Of a stretch of 64,000 nt of DNA, positions 39,601-52,333 are shown in pieces; within the stretch, counting starts at the first letter, position 1, and each line of letters starts with the position of its first letter. The position numbers and the translations under genes were made by a program. The notes below the pieces were generated by a model that worked only from the letters and a program-made list of their open reading frames with translations, was not told where the DNA came from and did no database searches. Source of the DNA: Paramecium sonneborni (taxonomy: Eukaryota > Ciliophora > Oligohymenophorea > Peniculida > Parameciidae). The stretch is taken from the NCBI GenBank assembly GCA_905182985.1, contig CAJJDN010000007.1, positions 460,914 through 524,913 on the forward strand. Direction: 5' to 3'.

Positions 39601-40303
39601 CGAAGATGAAATGTAAACTAATAAGCTTTTAAAAATTCCATAAAATTAAAGCCCTAATTATTAAAATTCGTAAACTGAAGAGGAAAAACTTTAAAAATAA
39701 CCTTAATAAATTTCTCATATTTAATAATAATAGTTAAACATTTTAAATTTTTAAGAAGAAAACCAAAATAAATAATTTTAGTAAATCCCTTAAAATTAAC
39801 TGTTTTAATAAAACACTTTAAATCTTAAAGAGGAAAAACCAAATTAACAATTTTATTAATTTCCTTAAAACCAACTGAATTAATAAAACATTTTTAATAC
39901 TGAAGCTGAAAAGCATAGTTAATAATTTTAATAGTCTCCTTAAAATATATAACAATAATAAAACATTTAGTAAAACATTTCTAGAACTTATGAGGATAAG
40001 ATAAATTAATAGTTTTTATTAAACCAATAAAATTAAAAGTAATAATAAAATATTTTAAAAATTGAAACTGAAAAACAAAATGTATAATCTTAAAAATTTC
40101 CTTAAAATTAATAACAATAAAACAATTTCAATCTTAAAGATGATAAGCCAAAATAATAAGCATTTCCTAAAAATGATGAACAGATGGCAAATTTATATTT
40201 AAACTAAAATAATTCTTAAAATTGCTAAATTAAAGATTTTAAAGAGGATATAACCAATAAAATTTCCCTATAATGTTTTCCGAATTAAAATCCATAGATA
40301 TGA
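36622..40303 (+). CDS. Protein kinase with giant Gln-rich 25-residue repeat tail, 1,218 aa
   Basis: Residues about 90-360 are a complete Ser/Thr kinase domain: GKGTFGSVYQ, ALKIQ, HRDLKPENIL, CDFGLSSD, GTAHYMAPEQ, DIWAFGTVIFE. A TGA at 37786 would end it at 388 aa, but a 25-nt intron (37708-37732, GTAAATA...TTTCAAG) bypasses that stop and joins an open frame of about 2.57 kb that ends at TGA 40301-40303; the sum is exactly 1,218 codons. The tail is some 30 copies of a 25-residue unit, typified by VFKTQEEKPNQLPQQI plus an Asn/Gln block, with glutamines mostly TAA/TAG. Retention or removal of the intron would switch between a short kinase and the tailed form. Partner and role are unknown; the tail looks disordered or prion-like. 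Confidence 0.82.
37905..40250 (+). repeat. 75-bp coding minisatellite (degenerate)
   Basis: About 31 tandem 75-bp units, in frame with the upstream kinase and encoding a 25-residue Gln-rich repeat. Units keep the core ctcaagaggaaaaaccaaat and taataaattc, and diverge towards both ends while conserving the reading frame and lacking TGA. Confidence 0.9.
38490..39419 (+). repeat. Homogenised 150-bp higher-order repeat
   Basis: Inside the 75-bp minisatellite, a two-unit 150-bp block repeats about six times with no difference that I can see (compare lines starting 38581, 38731, 38881, 39031, 39181 and 39331). This points to recent expansion or gene conversion, and copy number may be wrong in the assembly. 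Confidence 0.92.
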
Positions 40304-40510
40304 TAATAAAGATAGATTGGTTAATATATAAAATTCAATATTTTTTCTTATAAAATTAGAGATTAATTTATAAGATCTTATTTATATCATAAATATTTAC
40401 AATTTTTCTGATAATTACTTTATTTTAAAATTTCAAAAAAAATATTATAAATGGTTAAATCAAATAATATGAAAATTATCTATAAAAATTAGATTTATTA
40501 AAAAATACTT

Positions 40511-41869
40511 TCAAAAACAATCATTTGAGTTCGTAATGAGTTAATCAGCTTTGTTTTTTAATTCTTAAAAAATTTCATCTTAACCTTTTTATTAGTTAAA
40601 CATTTAAATCAATTTATTGGCAAATTACTTATCTTTTATTCTAGTTAATATTCTAACTTTTTTTTAAATTAAAATATCTATATATTTATGATGCGAACTT
40701 AAATTTGATAAATCCAGCAATTATTCATGATGGTTTTATATCTAATTCTATTGAATTATATGAAAACTTTAATCTTATTGATTTACATTATCAGGTTTGA
40801 TTTCAATTTATTAGGACTTCTATTTCGGATTCTATTCTTAAGTAAACTCATCGATTTGTTGACTATTCTATGATTCTAAGGGATTTTCTAGGGTTTCTAA
40901 ATTCAAAATATGTTTTTACATTTATGATTAGTCTCCATTTATCCTACTTGAGATTCCATTGAAATTTCTCCAAAATTTTATTTTTAGTTTAAAAACTTTT
41001 ACTTTTTCTCTTTGAATTTTTTGCTATCTAAACTTACGAGTATTTACTCTATTTTTGGCCTTTCCAATGGATTAATGTTTAAACATTTTTCACAAATTTT
41101 TTTGATGTTGTCATCCTTAATATTTAAATTTAATTTTTCCTAAATTTAGGGGTTTAAAATCTATTCAAAAATGTTCTTTATTTTTAATCCATAAAATAAT
41201 TATATTTCCGAGAAAAAATCAAATATTATTACACCAAATGCCCAAATATCAACTGAAGTATCGTAGTTTTTAGATTCATTAGATTAGATTAATTCTGGAG
41301 CCATGTAACAAGGTGTGCCTATATTTATCGTATGCATAACATTCTTTTTTGATATTTTCGAAAGACCTAAATCACATATCTTCACCAAGTGTTAATTTTT
41401 TTCAATATGAATCAATATATTTTATGGTTTTAGATCTCTGTGAATTATATTAAATTACTAAAGCTCCCAAATACCAAAAGCAATCTTTATTATTAAAAAA
41501 ATACTTAAAAAATCATATCTTTTATCTAATCTATTTTTAAATTTTTTCTTTGTTATTTTAGAAAACTTGCAAGATCTCCATTATTACAATAATCCATAAT
41601 AATACAAGAATAATCTATAAAATCACCTTAGTAATTAAATTTTTCGTAGGTTCGAACTATATTATTGAGTTCGTATTTGCTTATTTGTCTTAATAATATT
41701 TTGAATAAATATACTCCATTATCTCTTATTCTTTTTCAGAGATTTCATCTTCTAATAACTTAAAAGCATATTCGCATTTATCTTCATCTTTAATTGCAAG
41801 ATATACAACTCCATTAGCTCCTCTGCCTATTTGCTATTAAATTGTGTAGTTTTTGATTTATTTTTACAT
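40511..41869 (-). CDS. Serine/threonine protein kinase with DLG motif, 429 aa
   Basis: Kinase domain at about residues 10-275: GRGANGVVYLA, AFKLLED, IIMDYCNNGDL, HRDLKPQNILI, CDLGLSK (Leu replaces Phe of DFG, as in NEK kinases), GTPCYMAPELI and DIWAFGVIIFD. The C-terminal 150 residues are Gln-rich and helical. Three introns of 26, 20 and 23 nt restore the frame, giving exactly 429 codons plus TGA at 40511-40513. It converges on the repeat-tailed kinase with about 200 bp between stops and is similar to it in domain sequence. Its first 67 codons lie in duplication B and recur at 43106-43308. Confidence 0.88.
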
Positions 41870-42360
41870 TTCTATTAGATAACAAATTAAATAATTAATA
41901 TATTTGTGAAATAATTTCCTTATTAAGAGAATAGATTTCATAAAAAAAGTTAATTTAGGGTTATATAATATTTAATTAATTTCAAAAACATAAATTTAGG
42001 AATCAATTTTTCATAATTTACTTTATAATTTTAATAATTCTAATTGCAAATCATTTGTAATAGAATAATTATTATTTCAACTATATATTTTTTATCAACT
42101 TTCAAATGGGGAAAAAGAAATCAATTTAGAGCAGCTGAAAATATATCTGAAAATCATAAAATGGCAAAGTTAAGATAAACTAAAAATGATTTATTTGTTA
42201 AATAATTATATAAATTTTAATGTGCAAGGAATAAATATATTTATAATTTTTAAAATTGATTTTTTTCATATTATTATATTATAATTTCTTTCATTTTTTT
42301 TTTGGAATTTATAGGTAGACTGACATAGGAATTTTAATTTGTTATCTCAAAGCATTAAGT
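41870..42360. other. Non-coding gap (also at 43309-43799)
   Basis: Roughly 490 bp between the start of the 429-aa kinase and the 3' end of the 684-aa kinase. A weak plus-strand open stretch around 42090-42265 exists in several frames and has no recognisable product, so I do not call it. Confidence 0.4.
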
Positions 42361-43104
42361 TCAATAAATTGAGGATGGACTTACATTTATTTAGGAGGCA
42401 AAAATTTTTAAAATGGTAAGGTTTTACACCATCCTCTAGGTAGAAATTAATTATGCACAATTTCTAAATTTTAAATTAAATTGTATTTTACTTTCTTATT
42501 ATTCATATTTATATTAATCATGACAATCTAATTCTACAACACTTAGTTTTCGAGTAGAAGTATTGCTCCTTTTTCCTAAAATAGCAAAATATAATATAAA
42601 AATAGATACTTGGAGGTTCAATTACTTTTGTATCTTATGATATCACACTTGTTTTTCTAATATAACCATAAACTGGAGTGTGATTTTAGTGTTATTATTA
42701 TTGTTCTGTATTCAAAATATTGTTAATAATAGGGGTATTACCACCATTATGACTACTAAGTCTATGAACAGGTGATTAATTAGAAGGAAGTGGTCTTAAA
42801 ATATTAAATTATGAAGCAGTATTTAAAAATGGTATGGATTACTATGGTTAGATGAGATGTGGTTGAGATTATTACTATTACTAAAATTAAGTTAGAGATG
42901 CAAGTTAAATTTTCTTAGGAGATTCAAATTATTTATTCTCAGTAGGATGATTAATTAATTATTTAGGATTATTAGCAGTAGTAGATCTAGATCTCTGTTA
43001 TAAATCAACTGAACTATTATTTTATTTTTTAGTAGTAATAAATTAAACTATCTTTTTGGTTTTTTTTTTATTTTGATTATTTCTTTTAATAATAATAAGT
43101 TTTC
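42361..43104 (-). pseudogene. Artefactual 3' fragment of the 684-aa kinase gene
   Basis: Repeats the last part of the gene at 43800-45968, including its TGA, and is cut by the N at 43105. No sequence difference seen; part of duplication B and expected to disappear on merging. Confidence 0.85.
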
Positions 43105-43105
43105 N
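43105..43105. other. Assembly gap (1 N)
   Basis: Single N between the two copies of duplication B. Confidence 0.95.
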
Positions 43106-43308
43106 GAGTTCGTATTTGCTTATTTGTCTTAATAATATTTTGAATAAATATACTCCATTATCTCTTATTCTTTTTCAGAGATTTCATCTTCTAATAACTT
43201 AAAAGCATATTCGCATTTATCTTCATCTTTAATTGCAAGATATACAACTCCATTAGCTCCTCTGCCTATTTGCTATTAAATTGTGTAGTTTTTGATTTAT
43301 TTTTACAT
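43106..43308 (-). pseudogene. Artefactual 5' fragment of the 429-aa kinase gene
   Basis: Carries the start codon and the glycine loop of the kinase at 40511-41869, then breaks at the N. Product of duplication B. Confidence 0.85.
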
Positions 43309-43799
43309 TTCTATTAGATAACAAATTAAATAATTAATATATTTGTGAAATAATTTCCTTATTAAGAGAATAGATTTCATAAAAAAAGTTAATTTAGGGT
43401 TATATAATATTTAATTAATTTCAAAAACATAAATTTAGGAATCAATTTTTCATAATTTACTTTATAATTTTAATAATTCTAATTGCAAATCATTTGTAAT
43501 AGAATAATTATTATTTCAACTATATATTTTTTATCAACTTTCAAATGGGGAAAAAGAAATCAATTTAGAGCAGCTGAAAATATATCTGAAAATCATAAAA
43601 TGGCAAAGTTAAGATAAACTAAAAATGATTTATTTGTTAAATAATTATATAAATTTTAATGTGCAAGGAATAAATATATTTATAATTTTTAAAATTGATT
43701 TTTTTCATATTATTATATTATAATTTCTTTCATTTTTTTTTTGGAATTTATAGGTAGACTGACATAGGAATTTTAATTTGTTATCTCAAAGCATTAAGT

Positions 43800-45968
43800 T
43801 CAATAAATTGAGGATGGACTTACATTTATTTAGGAGGCAAAAATTTTTAAAATGGTAAGGTTTTACACCATCCTCTAGGTAGAAATTAATTATGCACAAT
43901 TTCTAAATTTTAAATTAAATTGTATTTTACTTTCTTATTATTCATATTTATATTAATCATGACAATCTAATTCTACAACACTTAGTTTTCGAGTAGAAGT
44001 ATTGCTCCTTTTTCCTAAAATAGCAAAATATAATATAAAAATAGATACTTGGAGGTTCAATTACTTTTGTATCTTATGATATCACACTTGTTTTTCTAAT
44101 ATAACCATAAACTGGAGTGTGATTTTAGTGTTATTATTATTGTTCTGTATTCAAAATATTGTTAATAATAGGGGTATTACCACCATTATGACTACTAAGT
44201 CTATGAACAGGTGATTAATTAGAAGGAAGTGGTCTTAAAATATTAAATTATGAAGCAGTATTTAAAAATGGTATGGATTACTATGGTTAGATGAGATGTG
44301 GTTGAGATTATTACTATTACTAAAATTAAGTTAGAGATGCAAGTTAAATTTTCTTAGGAGATTCAAATTATTTATTCTCAGTAGGATGATTAATTAATTA
44401 TTTAGGATTATTAGCAGTAGTAGATCTAGATCTCTGTTATAAATCAACTGAACTATTATTTTATTTTTTAGTAGTAATAAATTAAACTATCTTTTTGGTT
44501 TTTTTTTTATTTTGATTATTTCTTTTAATAATAATAAGTTTTCCGCTATTAGATTCAGTATAATCTTAAACATCTTAAATGCTTTATTAGGAAACAGATC
44601 GTTAAGAGCCTTCAGTTTATTAATTATTATTAATAGAATTATATTAATTAAGGATATTTTCATCTACAATTTAACTATTGCAAGGTTAATCGATATAAGA
44701 ATCATGTTAATTTCGAGATGGATCAATTAATCTTTTAAGTATGCTTTAATATTTAGGTGTTTCAACTCTGTGATTATGATTATGTTATCTTGATTTAATT
44801 TATGCATGTTCAGCCATCATTTCTTTAACATAAGATTTATCTAATAGACTTTATGATTATTATTATTATTAATGAGCATATGATATTTTATTACACTATT
44901 ATAAATAATAATATAAATATATACTTATTCTAAATAAGTTGTATCAATTTTTTAAGTATTAACACATCTCCAATAATCTTTAGACATCATTCTAATTACC
45001 ATTAAAGCTTTAATGATTCTGGTAACTCTCTCTCTCATAGAAAAAGACTTATACATTTCAGGTAGAGAGAGTGGTATTGGATCATTAATCTTACCTGTAA
45101 TCCATGGATGATGTAAAATTTAATGTGCATTATATCTGTGCATAGGATCTTCTGCCACACATTTCAAGAAAAGATTCTTAGCTAATTAATCAAAACCATC
45201 AGGGAAATACCATTATGGATCTTATAAATGTTCATAAAGTTTTTGTCTATATTCATCAGCTGTTTATCCTTATACATATAATGGATGTTTTCCACCTGTA
45301 CATACCATATATAATATAATTCCACAACTCCAAATATCGACTGGCTATTTATTGATTCAAATTACTATTACTTTAGAATAATGTTTATTTGTAAAGAATT
45401 CTGGAGCCATATAAATTAATGTACCACATTAACCACTAATGAGAAGCTAAGATCTTGTAGACAATCCAAAATCCACTATTTTCAAAGTTGTCATATCGTT
45501 AGGATCTTCCAACAAAAGGTTCTCTAGTATACATACAATCCTCACCTCAGGTTTAATGTCTCTATGAACTACACCTCTCTCATGTATAAATGCTACTGTC
45601 TTGAATAGTGTTTCCATTAATTATCTCTTCTATTCATAACTCAATTCAAGTTTATCTGTAAATAACCTTTTTAATTGACCATATTTCACTAAAGCCATCT
45701 CTATCAACAATCTTGTATCTGTCTCATGTACTCTCTTAAACTAAACTATATTCCCATGCTTCATTTCACTTAAAATACTAGCTTCTGCTAATATTTCAGA
45801 ATAACTTTTTCTACATTCCCTTTTTGGCACTATTTTTACTGCTACTCTTTCACCTTTTATATTCTTTGCCTATACTACTTTACCAAATCCACCTGAACCC
45901 AAAAATTACTCAAATTCATAAAAATCACTAAATTTATTTGCTACATCTCCACTATCAAGTTCATTCAT
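43800..45968 (-). CDS. CAMK-like serine/threonine kinase, 684 aa
   Basis: Kinase domain at about residues 15-290: [68 protein letters not shown] and HPWITG, the last two typical of calcium/calmodulin-dependent kinases. The C-terminal 390 residues are Gln/Asn/Ser-rich and disordered, with a basic patch. Four introns of 24, 27, 29 and 34 nt are required; the total is then exactly 684 codons. Part of the 3' half lies in the second copy of duplication B. The start overlaps the stop of the upstream LRR gene by four bases (ATGA), so the two may be one gene joined by an intron that I did not accept (see findings). No EF-hands are seen, so it is not a plain CDPK. Confidence 0.88.
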
Positions 45969-47795
45969 TTAAAATTAATTATATATTCAAATATTTCATT
46001 TATCAACTCCTTTCTAAATCTTCCATTATAATTCAATCTTTTACATCCAGCTAATATACCACTATACATTAATTTCCTTTTTTATTTTTAATACTCCTTT
46101 GTTATTCTCCCAAAATATTACTCTTTTGAATTCTATTCATCCTCTTATAATATTAAATTTTAAAAATTGTTGATATTTATAAATTTTACTGGATTACTAT
46201 ATATTAATGTTACAACATCCTAATAATTATAATTCAAATTATCCTCATTAGTCTCTAATAAAGTAATATAATTTAAATAAGGATTATATATTGATGTTAT
46301 TATTTGATAATTAAAAGTATATATATCTAAAACATTTACTATTTTATTATTTCTTATATTTAATTCCAAAATATTCAAATTTGTTAACTATTAAAATGAT
46401 CTATATATTTTATTCAATAAAATATCATTTATCACTAATTTATCATTTTATAAATCTAGCTAATATTGATAATAGAAAATACTTATAATTTGACTAATTT
46501 TTGTAATTCACTTATTTAATTGAATAAAAAATAGTAACTAACTGGTTTTAAAATCATTTAATTTTGAATGATAAATTAAAGCTATTTGATCTCCTTAAAA
46601 TCAACTATTGTTTTTAATAATATGTCCAAATTAGGTTCATCACATTGAATTCTATCAAAATTTATAATCATTTTTTTTAATGATTTCCTTAGCTACCATT
46701 CTTTTGACAAAAAGTCAAACAATTTACCAAAATTAATAAATTTTTTATCTTCACTATCTACTGTCTCTATAAATTGTAATTAAACAATTTAAGGATTAAT
46801 TTTCCAAGAAAGATTTATACAAATTAGTTATTCCTTTTCTTTATAAATCTCTAAAAATATTTATTTAAAATACTTGTTATTATTCTCATTTATTTATAAT
46901 CATTTGTCGTCCTATCACAAGTTGGATTATTCTGAATAACAAATTCCTATGTATTCAACCCTCTTATCTACTCCAAAAAAAGGTTTAATAAATAACTTTA
47001 TTTCCATTTTGTATTATCTAAATCTACATTAGTTCCATATAAACGTAGATTATTTAATGTTATACTGAGTTAAGAATTTATCAATTTGCTATACCCTTCA
47101 TTATTTGTTTATATAAATCTGCTATCTAGTATTCTAAGATTTGGAAAATTTTAAGCATTCAATCCCATTTCATCCAAATTATTTATTTTATTACACCATT
47201 AAATAACAAATGTTTCTAATAATGGCCATTTTATTTTAGATAAATAATAAATACCCTAATTATCAATTTTAGTATGACTTAAATCTAAATACTTAATTAT
47301 TTAGTCTCCTTGAAATAAATATTCTAAAGAACAAGATGTCATTGATTAACAATTTAAAGTCAAAATCGAGAGTTTCTTAAAACATGCTGATAGACCTCCC
47401 TTTTTTTATAATAATTCAAATTTAGAATCTGGGATATCAATACTAACCAATTTTAATTCTACTAAACCACTCAAATCAAATTTCACTAAGTTTTTAATAA
47501 TTTTTGGATGAGGATTTTTAATATTTTCTAAAGCTATTTTTCTTAAATTTTTGTTATTGTATCTCAAAGATTGTTTAAAATCTTTATAATCTATTAAATT
47601 TGAGTAAAAAATATCATTCTAACATTTTGATATATAAATTACTAAATTGTGCAATGATTTCGTATTTTAAACACCCTATTAATTTTGATTTTTCACACTA
47701 TATTTCATTTATTTTTCCTCATCTTCTTTTTGAGATTGTCCTGATAGAATTGAATCAAATAAACTTATCTATCTAGTTTCTGTCGTTCTTCTCAT
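45965..47795 (-). CDS. Leucine-rich-repeat protein, 594 aa
   Basis: Several LRR segments are visible: LVELKLVSIDI, LSILTLNCQSM, IIKYLDLSHTKIDNQGIYYL, LNNLRLYGTNVDLDN, QFIIQNQ and LNILELNIRNNKIVNVLDI. This is a protein-binding scaffold, not an enzyme. Two 23-nt introns restore the frame and give exactly 594 codons plus TGA. There is no signal peptide, so it is probably cytosolic. Its stop codon overlaps the start codon of the downstream kinase; an unusual 56-nt intron (GTTGATAAATG...TTGATAG) would instead fuse the LRR region in frame to the kinase domain. Confidence 0.75.
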
Positions 47796-48703
47796 TTTAT
47801 AATATTTTTTTAATAAATTAATAATAATATTTTTTTGTTAACAGAACTTAAATAATAGATTTATTTAAGTAATAAAAAAATAAACTTTTACCTAGTTGAT
47901 TTTAATAACAATATTATTCTAGCAATAATCTTATTTATATCTAAACAATATTGGCTTTGTTTAGATGAATAATTTAAGAAAATCAATTAAAAATATATAA
48001 TTATAGATAAGAAGTAGGAATTCAAAATTGCTAATATACTGAAATTCTAGTAATTCAGAGATTAGTTTTTCAAAAAATTTCGGATAAAACTTAATTAATT
48101 TATAAGTAATTAAAAATTTAATTATATTTATGTAGACAGCATTAGTATATTATCGAACTTTATTTTAATGAAGAGCATTTTTTTTGAAAAGAGGGGAAAG
48201 ATTATTAATTTTTTAAATCTCGATATATCAGTAAAGTGAGTTTTTATTTGAAAATAAATATAAATTCAAGAGAAATTGATAAAGCAATTTAGTTTACATG
48301 TAAAAGAAAATTTATTACTATATTAAGGACATATTGAGTGATTGAATAATTATTAAAAAGTGTGAAACTTTTAAGAAAAATATTGATAAAATGCAGATAA
48401 GGAGAGATTTAAAATCAGATAAAAAAATTGATATAAAATTAGAAATTAAAGATGATAAATGATTATCTCTTTGATTCTTTTACAAGAAATAATTAAAATC
48501 TGACTAAAATAATACTCTGTCATCAGTTAGCATAGTTGAGAAAGAAAAATATTTCAAAAATAGTTTAATAATTTATAAAAAAGCAAGGATATAGTGAAGC
48601 ATTTCTTAATGATAATTTATTAAACAATATTTTGGAGATAGTATTGATAATTGTGTATAAGATTTTGGAATTAAATTATAAATAATTTATATTTAATATT
48701 CTT
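47796..48703 (+). other. Gap of about 900 bp with weak small ORFs
   Basis: Lies between divergent genes, so promoters for the LRR and WD-repeat genes are expected. Plus-strand open pieces exist near 48170-48460 (Met-started, Lys/Ile-rich) but need unusual introns to join and have no recognised motif. No repeat or RNA gene seen. Confidence 0.35.
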
Positions 48704-51700
48704 ATGACAACGTAAATAAAAAAGCTATCGAAATTAGATCATACAGTACCAATATTTTCACCTCGCTCAACTTATAAACAGATTTTACATGTAGATGAAA
48801 CATTATTAGCTGATTTAACTCTTAATTTTGATCCATTTACGATTAATGTTTTGAGAACTGAATTTTTAATGAGACAGGGATCAATGGAAGTCACAGAATT
48901 CATTTTGGTTGTGAAGGAGCATTTATTAAGTTGGCAATTAGAAATATCAAACAGAGATATAAAATTGATTAGGTAATTTATATAATAATAAGATAGATAA
49001 CTGGTGAATCTATTTGAAGAGATTGATTTAAATGGTAATGGAAAATTGGAATGGGAAGAATTTACTAATTATATAATAGAAAAAGCAACTGTATTAAATA
49101 ATATTAAGTCTAAATAAGATGAAATAAAGCTTTATACAAAATCAAATATGAAACCATTTAAGAAATTCACTCAAATAATTACTAGAGTAATTTACATAAA
49201 GGAAATAGATAAAATAGCATTTTTTGAAGAAGGAAGTGATGAAATTCAATTTATGACACCTGATGGTGGATTTGGATTGAAACCTTTAAAAATTGTTCCA
49301 ATAAGTGATAAAGTTGTGACAACCCAAGCAAAAAAAGATAAGGATAAACAAAATGTATATAAAACTAATTAAGAATTAGTTTATCATAGTCAAGAAAGAA
49401 GATACTATCGAAAAAAAAACAAAAATTTTGACAATGTTATATATTGATGATCCAAAGTATTAAGTATTGTTGACATCAACTCATGATGGTTATGTTAGAG
49501 GTTGGAGATATTAATCTTCAGGATTTGTTTTAGCAAATTAACCTGATAATGATGAAGAGATGATTGAACATCATTTTAATAATGACATATATAGTATGAC
49601 TTGGGATGGGATTAATGAAATTTTATATTGTGGATAGAAAGAAGGTTAAATTAATATTTGGAATTTAAAAACTGATACAGAAACATAATTATAAAGTGAA
49701 GCTGGTCATACTGATGTAGTCATGGATATGATAGCTATGCCAAAATTATAATTTATGGCATCAGCTAGTTTAGATGGTAATCTAATTTTATGGAATACTT
49801 TATATAATAAGAGAGAACGTACATATAAAGAACATACAAGAGGAATTGTGTCATTAGCATTTAATGAAAGTTTAATCTTATTATTTTCTGCTGGTTTTGA
49901 TCACAATTTGTGTGTTTGGAATCCATATATAGAAAGCTTAATATTTAAAATCCAAGGTCATAGTAGTCCAGTTATTGGAGTAGTAGTAATAGAAGGAACT
50001 TCATAGATAGTTTCTTTAGATTAAGAAGGTAGTGTAAAAGTTTGGGATACAAAAAAATTTAATTGTGTTTAATAATTTAGTGTAGAGACTTAAGATGAAA
50101 AACATAAATTTAATCCTTCTAGTCTATGTTACATACCTAAACCTTTAAAACTAATATTTGGAGGTAGATCAATATATTCTTATGAATATGACAAAAATTA
50201 TAATCCTAATTCAGTAGATGATTATGTTGCTGTATGTTGTAAGTTTATTGAAAATTAGATGGCCTTCTTTACACCAGCAGGAACTAAAATAAAAATATGG
50301 AATGCTTTAACAGGAGATGTTAAGAAAATTTATAGTGATATTACTACAACAGAAATTACAGCATTTAAATTAGATAATTTAGATAAAAGATTTATAATAG
50401 GAGATAGTAGTGGAACTGTTGCATTATTTAATGTAATAAATGGTGCAAAAATAAAAAATTTACCAAAACATTCTGGTGAAGTTGTTGCTATTGTTCATGC
50501 ATCAGATATTGGAGCATTCTTTACAGGATCTATGGATAATAATGTATTTATGACTTTAGATAATGAATTTGGAGAAAGTGAATTATTGCGTACTTTTATT
50601 ATTTAAGATGGTTAATTAACATATTTAAGCTATGACCCAGCAATGAAACATCTATTAGCTGGAACTAATTCTGGTTAAATTAGATTTTATGAAACTGATA
50701 CTAATAAATTACATGGTGTAGCTAATGAATTTAAATAAGGAGAAGAAATCACATCTATTAATTTAATTAAAGGAATTCCATTTCTTTTTGTTACTAATAG
50801 TCAAGGAAGAATTTCAATTATGTCTATGCCCCCTGTTTTACACAGATTTGTCAAAATATATACTTTTACAAATATAGATCCTGAAATTCCAAGTTAATTA
50901 TTAGGAATATCTAATGCAGTTTTCAGTTAAGAAAAAAAAGTACTCTTTTTAAGTGATGATAAAGGATTTATTAAATGCTTTGAAGTTGATTGGCTTGTAG
51001 ATTTTTTAATTAATGTAGTCAATGAAAAAGATAAAGAGGATGCTGCTACTAAAAGAATGAAAGGAATTAAAACTGGATCTACTTAAAATGCAAGATAAAT
51101 GTTAGCATTACCTAAAGTACCTTAAAAAGAAGTTAAAATGAAATGGATTACTAGAGCCCATTATGAAGTTATTAAATCTTTAGAATATGTAGAAAAAGAA
51201 AATTTTCTAATTACAACCGCTTTTGATAAAAAAGTTAAATTATGGGATGCTGAAACAGGTAAATTTATTGATTCATTTTAATAAAATTATGATCGTAAAG
51301 AACCTAGACCCATTGCTCTTAAAAGAAGTGGAACTGAAGAAATATATAATTCTGATCTAAATGAAAGAATTGATCTCAAATACACTTAATTATTATTATA
51401 ATTATAATAAGATGAATAAAATGGATAAATACCTTAAATCTAAGTTTTAGACGAAAAAATTTCAGATCCTCTTGGATTAACTAAATCTCCTTAAGAAGAA
51501 TTTAATCCTTTCTTTTATTTAGAAAAAATAGATTAATCTAAATTGACTACTTTAAAGAGTAATCCTGAATGGAAATTAGAAATAGGATTCAAAGAATATT
51601 ATGAAAAATACGAATAAAAAATTAAGACTTTATTTGATTAGGTCAAAGTTAAAGAAAAAGAAGTACATGAAAAATAAGTTAAATAAGGAATTCATAATAG

Positions 51701-52333
51701 GCATTTTAAAGTTTAAAACTATTCGACCGATGATGCAAAATAATTTGATTCTAATCATAAACCAATATTAAAAGATGACGAAGGAAATAATAATCATTCT
51801 CATTAATAAGGCTAATAGTAATTCAATTAAAAACTGAAACCAGAATAAGTACTGTAAAAACACAAAGTTTAATAAAAAGATTAACATTAAATGGCATAAG
51901 GAGGAAACCAATAAATTAATTTTGATAGTATAACTAATTAAGGGGAAATTGTTAAAGAACTAAAATAACAATAGTAAGATTTACAGGAAAACTTGAAACA
52001 TGGAATCAAAGTAAGTATTTCAACTCCTTAAATTAAATCTATTTAAGTTCCTCCACTTGCAAAGGCTGGCACCCAGAAAAAGTCTAAAAAAGTTGATCCT
52101 CAATTATTTGAAAAATTGTATAGATAAAATTTGAGAAGCAAAGTACTCTTTAACTCAGATCCTGACGTCTTTTTATCAGAAGTAAGTTATTATATTTAAT
52201 TTTTAAGGCTGAATGTAATGCTGCATACAAATTGGCTGCTGCATTAGCAAATTATGATATTACAGATGAAAGATCATTAAAGTTCGCAGAAATCAAATGC
52301 AGATCAAAAGTCAAATTGCCAAGATTATAATGA
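48704..52333 (+). CDS. EF-hand plus WD-repeat protein (WDR49/EFCAB8-like), 1,192 aa
   Basis: Residues about 60-150 form an EF-hand region; one loop is canonical, DLNGNGKLEWEEF. From about 225 to 880 there are many WD repeats, readable as THDGYVRGW, QINIWNL, ASASLDGNLILWNT, SAGFDHNLCVWN, EGSVKVWDTK, TKIKIWNAL and FDKKVKLWDAE. The final 300 residues are Gln/Lys-rich, with a helical end that includes AECNAAYKLAAALANY. Introns of 25 nt (49352-49376) and 26 nt (52182-52207) give exactly 1,192 codons. Animal proteins with this EF-hand/WD layout are linked to cilia and sperm flagella, so an axonemal role is plausible here but inferred. The 3' end is repeated after the N gap. Confidence 0.9.

Larger units (their letters stand above)
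41667..43104. repeat. Assembly duplication B, first copy (1,438 bp)
   Basis: Identical as read to 43106-44543, separated by one N. Covers the 5' end of the 429-aa kinase, the gap, and the 3' end of the 684-aa kinase. Best explained as overlapping contig ends. Confidence 0.9.

Noticed and set aside
41645..41665. tRNA T-loop-like ggttcgaac
   Set aside because: Lies in the coding sequence of the 429-aa kinase, and no acceptor or anticodon stems can be folded around it.
42090..42265. Small plus-strand gene starting ATGGGGAAAAAG
   Set aside because: Three frames are open at once and none gives a recognisable product; it ends without support and lies in a duplicated promoter region.
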